Shown one piece after another: positions 13,358 to 14,363 of a stretch of 14,363 nucleotides of DNA (positions are counted from its first letter, which is position 1; each line of letters begins with the position of its first letter). Position numbers and translations under genes: made by a program. The notes under the pieces were generated by a model. The model made no database searches and was not told where the DNA came from. It saw nothing but the letters and a program-made list of their open reading frames with translations. Origin of the DNA: Nanobdellota archaeon (lineage in GTDB: Archaea > Nanobdellota > Nanobdellia > Pacearchaeales > GW2011-AR1); the NCBI GenBank assembly GCA_030640395.1, contig DAOWJK010000007.1, positions 1 to 14,363 on the forward strand, read 5' to 3'.

Positions 13358-13387
13358 ATTCTCTCCATCAGATTTTAGAGAATTTTT
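13358..13387. repeat. Hairpin with T run between the 69-aa gene and tRNA-Ser
   Basis: ATTCTCT (13358-13364) pairs with AGAGAAT (13377-13383) across a 12-nt loop and is followed by T's on the + strand. It resembles a terminator but no + strand gene ends nearby; dtdA stops 280 nt upstream. Confidence 0.3.
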
Positions 13388-13399
13388 GACTTTCAAAAA

Positions 13400-13411
13400 A
13401 CGCCGCGAGCA
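13400..13411. repeat. Second copy of the tRNA-Ser 3' end (att-like direct repeat)
   Basis: ACGCCGCGAGCA is identical to 13528-13539, the tRNA-Ser discriminator, acceptor 3' strand and adjoining bases. The offset is 128 nt. The sequence then departs from the tRNA into AACTCCCGACCTC, the same kind of sequence that follows the duplicated tRNA-Leu end. Confidence 0.6.
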
Positions 13412-13471
13412 AACTCCCGACCTCACTCGTCGTCAATACTGAGTTATTTTTCTCTCCTCGTGAAATCGCTC
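13410..13471 (+). repeat. tRNA-linked repeat, copy 3
   Basis: Contains CAAACTCCCGACCTCAC (13410-13426), GTCGTCAAT (13429-13437) and GAAATCGCTC (13462-13471). The first two blocks match copies 1 and 2; the first and last match copy 4, which lies inverted on the other side of tRNA-Ser. Confidence 0.5.
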
Positions 13472-13528
13472 GGAATCGAATTTACATTTTTGGGTTCTAG
13501 TCCGATACAGGGCTTTCAGCCCCATAGA

Positions 13529-13610
13529 CGCCGCGAGCAGGAATTGAACCTGCGCACCCCGAAGGGTCCGGATTAGCAATCCGGTGCAATAACCACTATG
13601 CGATCGCGGC
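13529..13610 (-). tRNA. tRNA-Ser (anticodon GCU)
   Basis: The acceptor stem is GCCGCGA/TCGCGGC with discriminator G, as expected for serine identity. The anticodon arm CCGGA-TTGCTAA-TCCGG gives anticodon GCT, which reads AGC and AGU. The variable arm contains ACCC-TTC-GGGGT, making it class II. The T loop is TTCAATT. No intron and no encoded CCA. A TATA-like TTTAAATCC (13633-13641) lies about 27 nt upstream. Confidence 0.95.
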
Positions 13611-13632
13611 TTATGAATATAAAATATTTTAA

Positions 13633-13641
13633 GGATTTAAA
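13633..13641 (-). promoter_or_regulatory. TATA box of tRNA-Ser
   Basis: TTTAAATCC on the minus strand, about 27 nt upstream of the mature 5' end. Confidence 0.4.
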
Positions 13642-13678
13642 CTTTTGTGTTGTTAAGAATAAAAAATAAGGTAGGAGT

Positions 13679-13738
13679 GAGCGATTTCGTGGTAGAAGCA
13701 TAATCCAAGAGAAACTTCGTGCGAAGTCGGGAATAGGG
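13679..13738 (-). repeat. tRNA-linked repeat, copy 4, inverted
   Basis: Read on the minus strand it runs CCTATTCCCGACTTCGCACG, then an ACTTCG/CGAAGT hairpin, then GAAATCGCTC. Order and about 50-nt spacing match copy 3, so tRNA-Ser sits between two inverted copies. It also carries ggatttgaac-like sequence just outside (13738-13752). Confidence 0.5.
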
Positions 13739-13776
13739 ATTTGTTCAAATCCAAAAATAGCAGGGGCGGGACCCTA

Positions 13777-14256
13777 TTAATTCATCTCTTCTAAAATACC
13801 ATAATAAGGGTCTGATTTAAACGTTTTATTATTGATTTTAATGAAATCATACCTATGAATTGTGCCCCAAGGCATCATAATTATTTTTTTCTCAAAGTTT
13901 TCTTCTTGAAATTGTCCTGTATTAATCAATAATGTTCTTACTATTAAACTTTGAACATGACAAGGAGTATATTGTTCTTTATCCATAATTTTTTCAACAT
14001 CAGTATAAAAATGCCTATTTAATAAAATAAATAATTTATATCTACTTTCTAAATATTTTTCATCAACAAAATCAAAAACATTTTTCATAGTTTCTTCTTT
14101 TTCTTCTGCTTTGAATTGTTCAGCTATTTGCCTTAGATTTTCTGTTTTTTGTATCTCTACATCTCTAAGAAATCCAGGGAAAAATAATAAGGGAATAAGA
14201 AAGACTAAGCAGAGATAAATTGAAATTATAATAATTACCCAATATCTTTTTTTCAT
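13777..14256 (-). CDS. Membrane-anchored transglutaminase-like (papain-fold) protein
   Basis: A 159-aa protein with an N-terminal membrane helix (about 7-27) after MKKRYW, so the rest probably faces outside. The soluble part has a helical stretch (about 38-70), then QYTPCHVQSLIVRTLLINTG (C99), WGTIHRYDFIKI (H134) and NNKTFKSDPYYGI (D149). Cys, then His 35 residues on, then Asp 15 further is the order and spacing of the transglutaminase-like Cys-His-Asp triad, and the residues around them (helix after Cys, strand after His, DP after the second strand) fit. Members act as peptidases, transglutaminases or amidases; the substrate is not predictable. It is short for the family, lacking further domains. 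The TTTAAA at 14283-14288 is 29.5 nt upstream, a weaker promoter fit. Confidence 0.6.
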   Translation of the reverse strand: MKKRYWVIIIISIYLCLVFLIPLLFFPGFLRDVEIQKTENLRQIAEQFKAEEKEETMKNVFDFVDEKYLESRYKLFILLNRHFYTDVEKIMDKEQYTPCHVQSLIVRTLLINTGQFQEENFEKKIIMMPWGTIHRYDFIKINNKTFKSDPYYGILEEMN

Positions 14257-14263
14257 TACATCT

Positions 14264-14306
14264 ACGGCGAGGATACCACTGCTTTAAAGCAGGGAGGAAT
14301 CGCCGT
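14264..14306 (+). mobile_element. Solitary hairpin resembling an IS200/IS605 right end (omega-RNA 3' end), no tnpB
   Basis: An outer stem ACGGCGA/TCGCCGT (14264-14270/14300-14306) encloses the palindrome CTGCTTTAAAGCAG (14279-14292), followed by GGGAGGAAT. A palindromic stem with a TTTAAA or TTTAG centre and then GGGAGG is how many archaeal and bacterial TnpB elements end. The tnpB gene would be expected upstream on the + strand, but an intact minus-strand gene lies there, so this would be an orphan end. It could instead be a promoter-proximal structure for the transglutaminase-like gene. Confidence 0.4.
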
Positions 14307-14346
14307 TCTCCATTAAATTTAATTCTGGTGAATTCTTAATATGAGG

Positions 14347-14363
14347 AGCCGAGATACTCGGCT
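14347..14363. repeat. Perfect 7-bp hairpin at the window end
   Basis: AGCCGAG-ATA-CTCGGCT. It ends exactly at the window edge, so its context is unknown; it may belong to a structured RNA or to the mobile-element-like hairpin 40 nt upstream. Confidence 0.4.

Overview
The window looks like a piece of an A+T-rich archaeal chromosome, most likely from a DPANN lineage of the Pacearchaeota/Woesearchaeota kind. Four things support this. The proteins are archaeal: DTD2-type D-aminoacyl-tRNA deacylase, diphthine synthase, a TrmB-type regulator and an archaeal PheRS alpha N-terminus. The tRNA genes lack an encoded CCA. TATA boxes sit about 25 nt upstream of most start codons, which is leaderless archaeal transcription. 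There are many small membrane proteins, and most genes stand alone. The lineage is an inference; no rRNA is present.

Layout. 1-434 (-) is the 5' part of pheS. 441-783 is non-coding and holds a degenerate tRNA-linked repeat, followed by tRNA-Leu(UAA) (784-867, -). Next come a small coiled-coil protein (908-1183, -) and trxB (-), which fires back-to-back with argS (+). A 67-aa two-helix membrane protein (3881-4084, +) is the only gene with a leader and a strong Shine-Dalgarno sequence. A hairpin-rich 367-nt gap follows, then a TrmB-like regulator with a coupled 35-aa microprotein (-), ileS (-), an unrecognised 216-aa protein (-), dph5 (-) and a 78-aa membrane protein (-). On the + strand follow a fused pyrE-pyrF UMP synthase, an 84-aa unknown and dtdA. 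A 69-aa basic protein (-), tRNA-Ser(GCU) (13529-13610, -) flanked by repeats, a membrane-anchored transglutaminase-like protein (-) and a hairpin resembling an IS200/IS605 right end close the window.

Functionally the region is dominated by translation: PheRS, ArgRS and IleRS, two tRNAs, removal of D-amino acids from tRNA (DtdA) and diphthamide synthesis on EF2 (Dph5). Pyrimidine synthesis (UMP synthase) and thiol redox (TrxB) are added. These genes mostly have their own promoters, so the grouping is not one operon.

The most unusual signals are these. (1) Both tRNA genes are followed by a second 12-13 nt copy of their own 3' end, 183 and 128 nt away. Each copy abuts a related sequence containing CTCCC(G/T)AC, and two further degenerate copies exist, one inverted beyond tRNA-Ser. 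This looks like a small tRNA-targeting element family. (2) IleRS has a GLHH active-site signature instead of HIGH. (3) The OMP decarboxylase domain has DAKRNE, with Glu in place of the second catalytic Asp. (4) There is a solitary omega-RNA/IS605-like end without tnpB. (5) A translationally coupled membrane microprotein follows the TrmB-like regulator.
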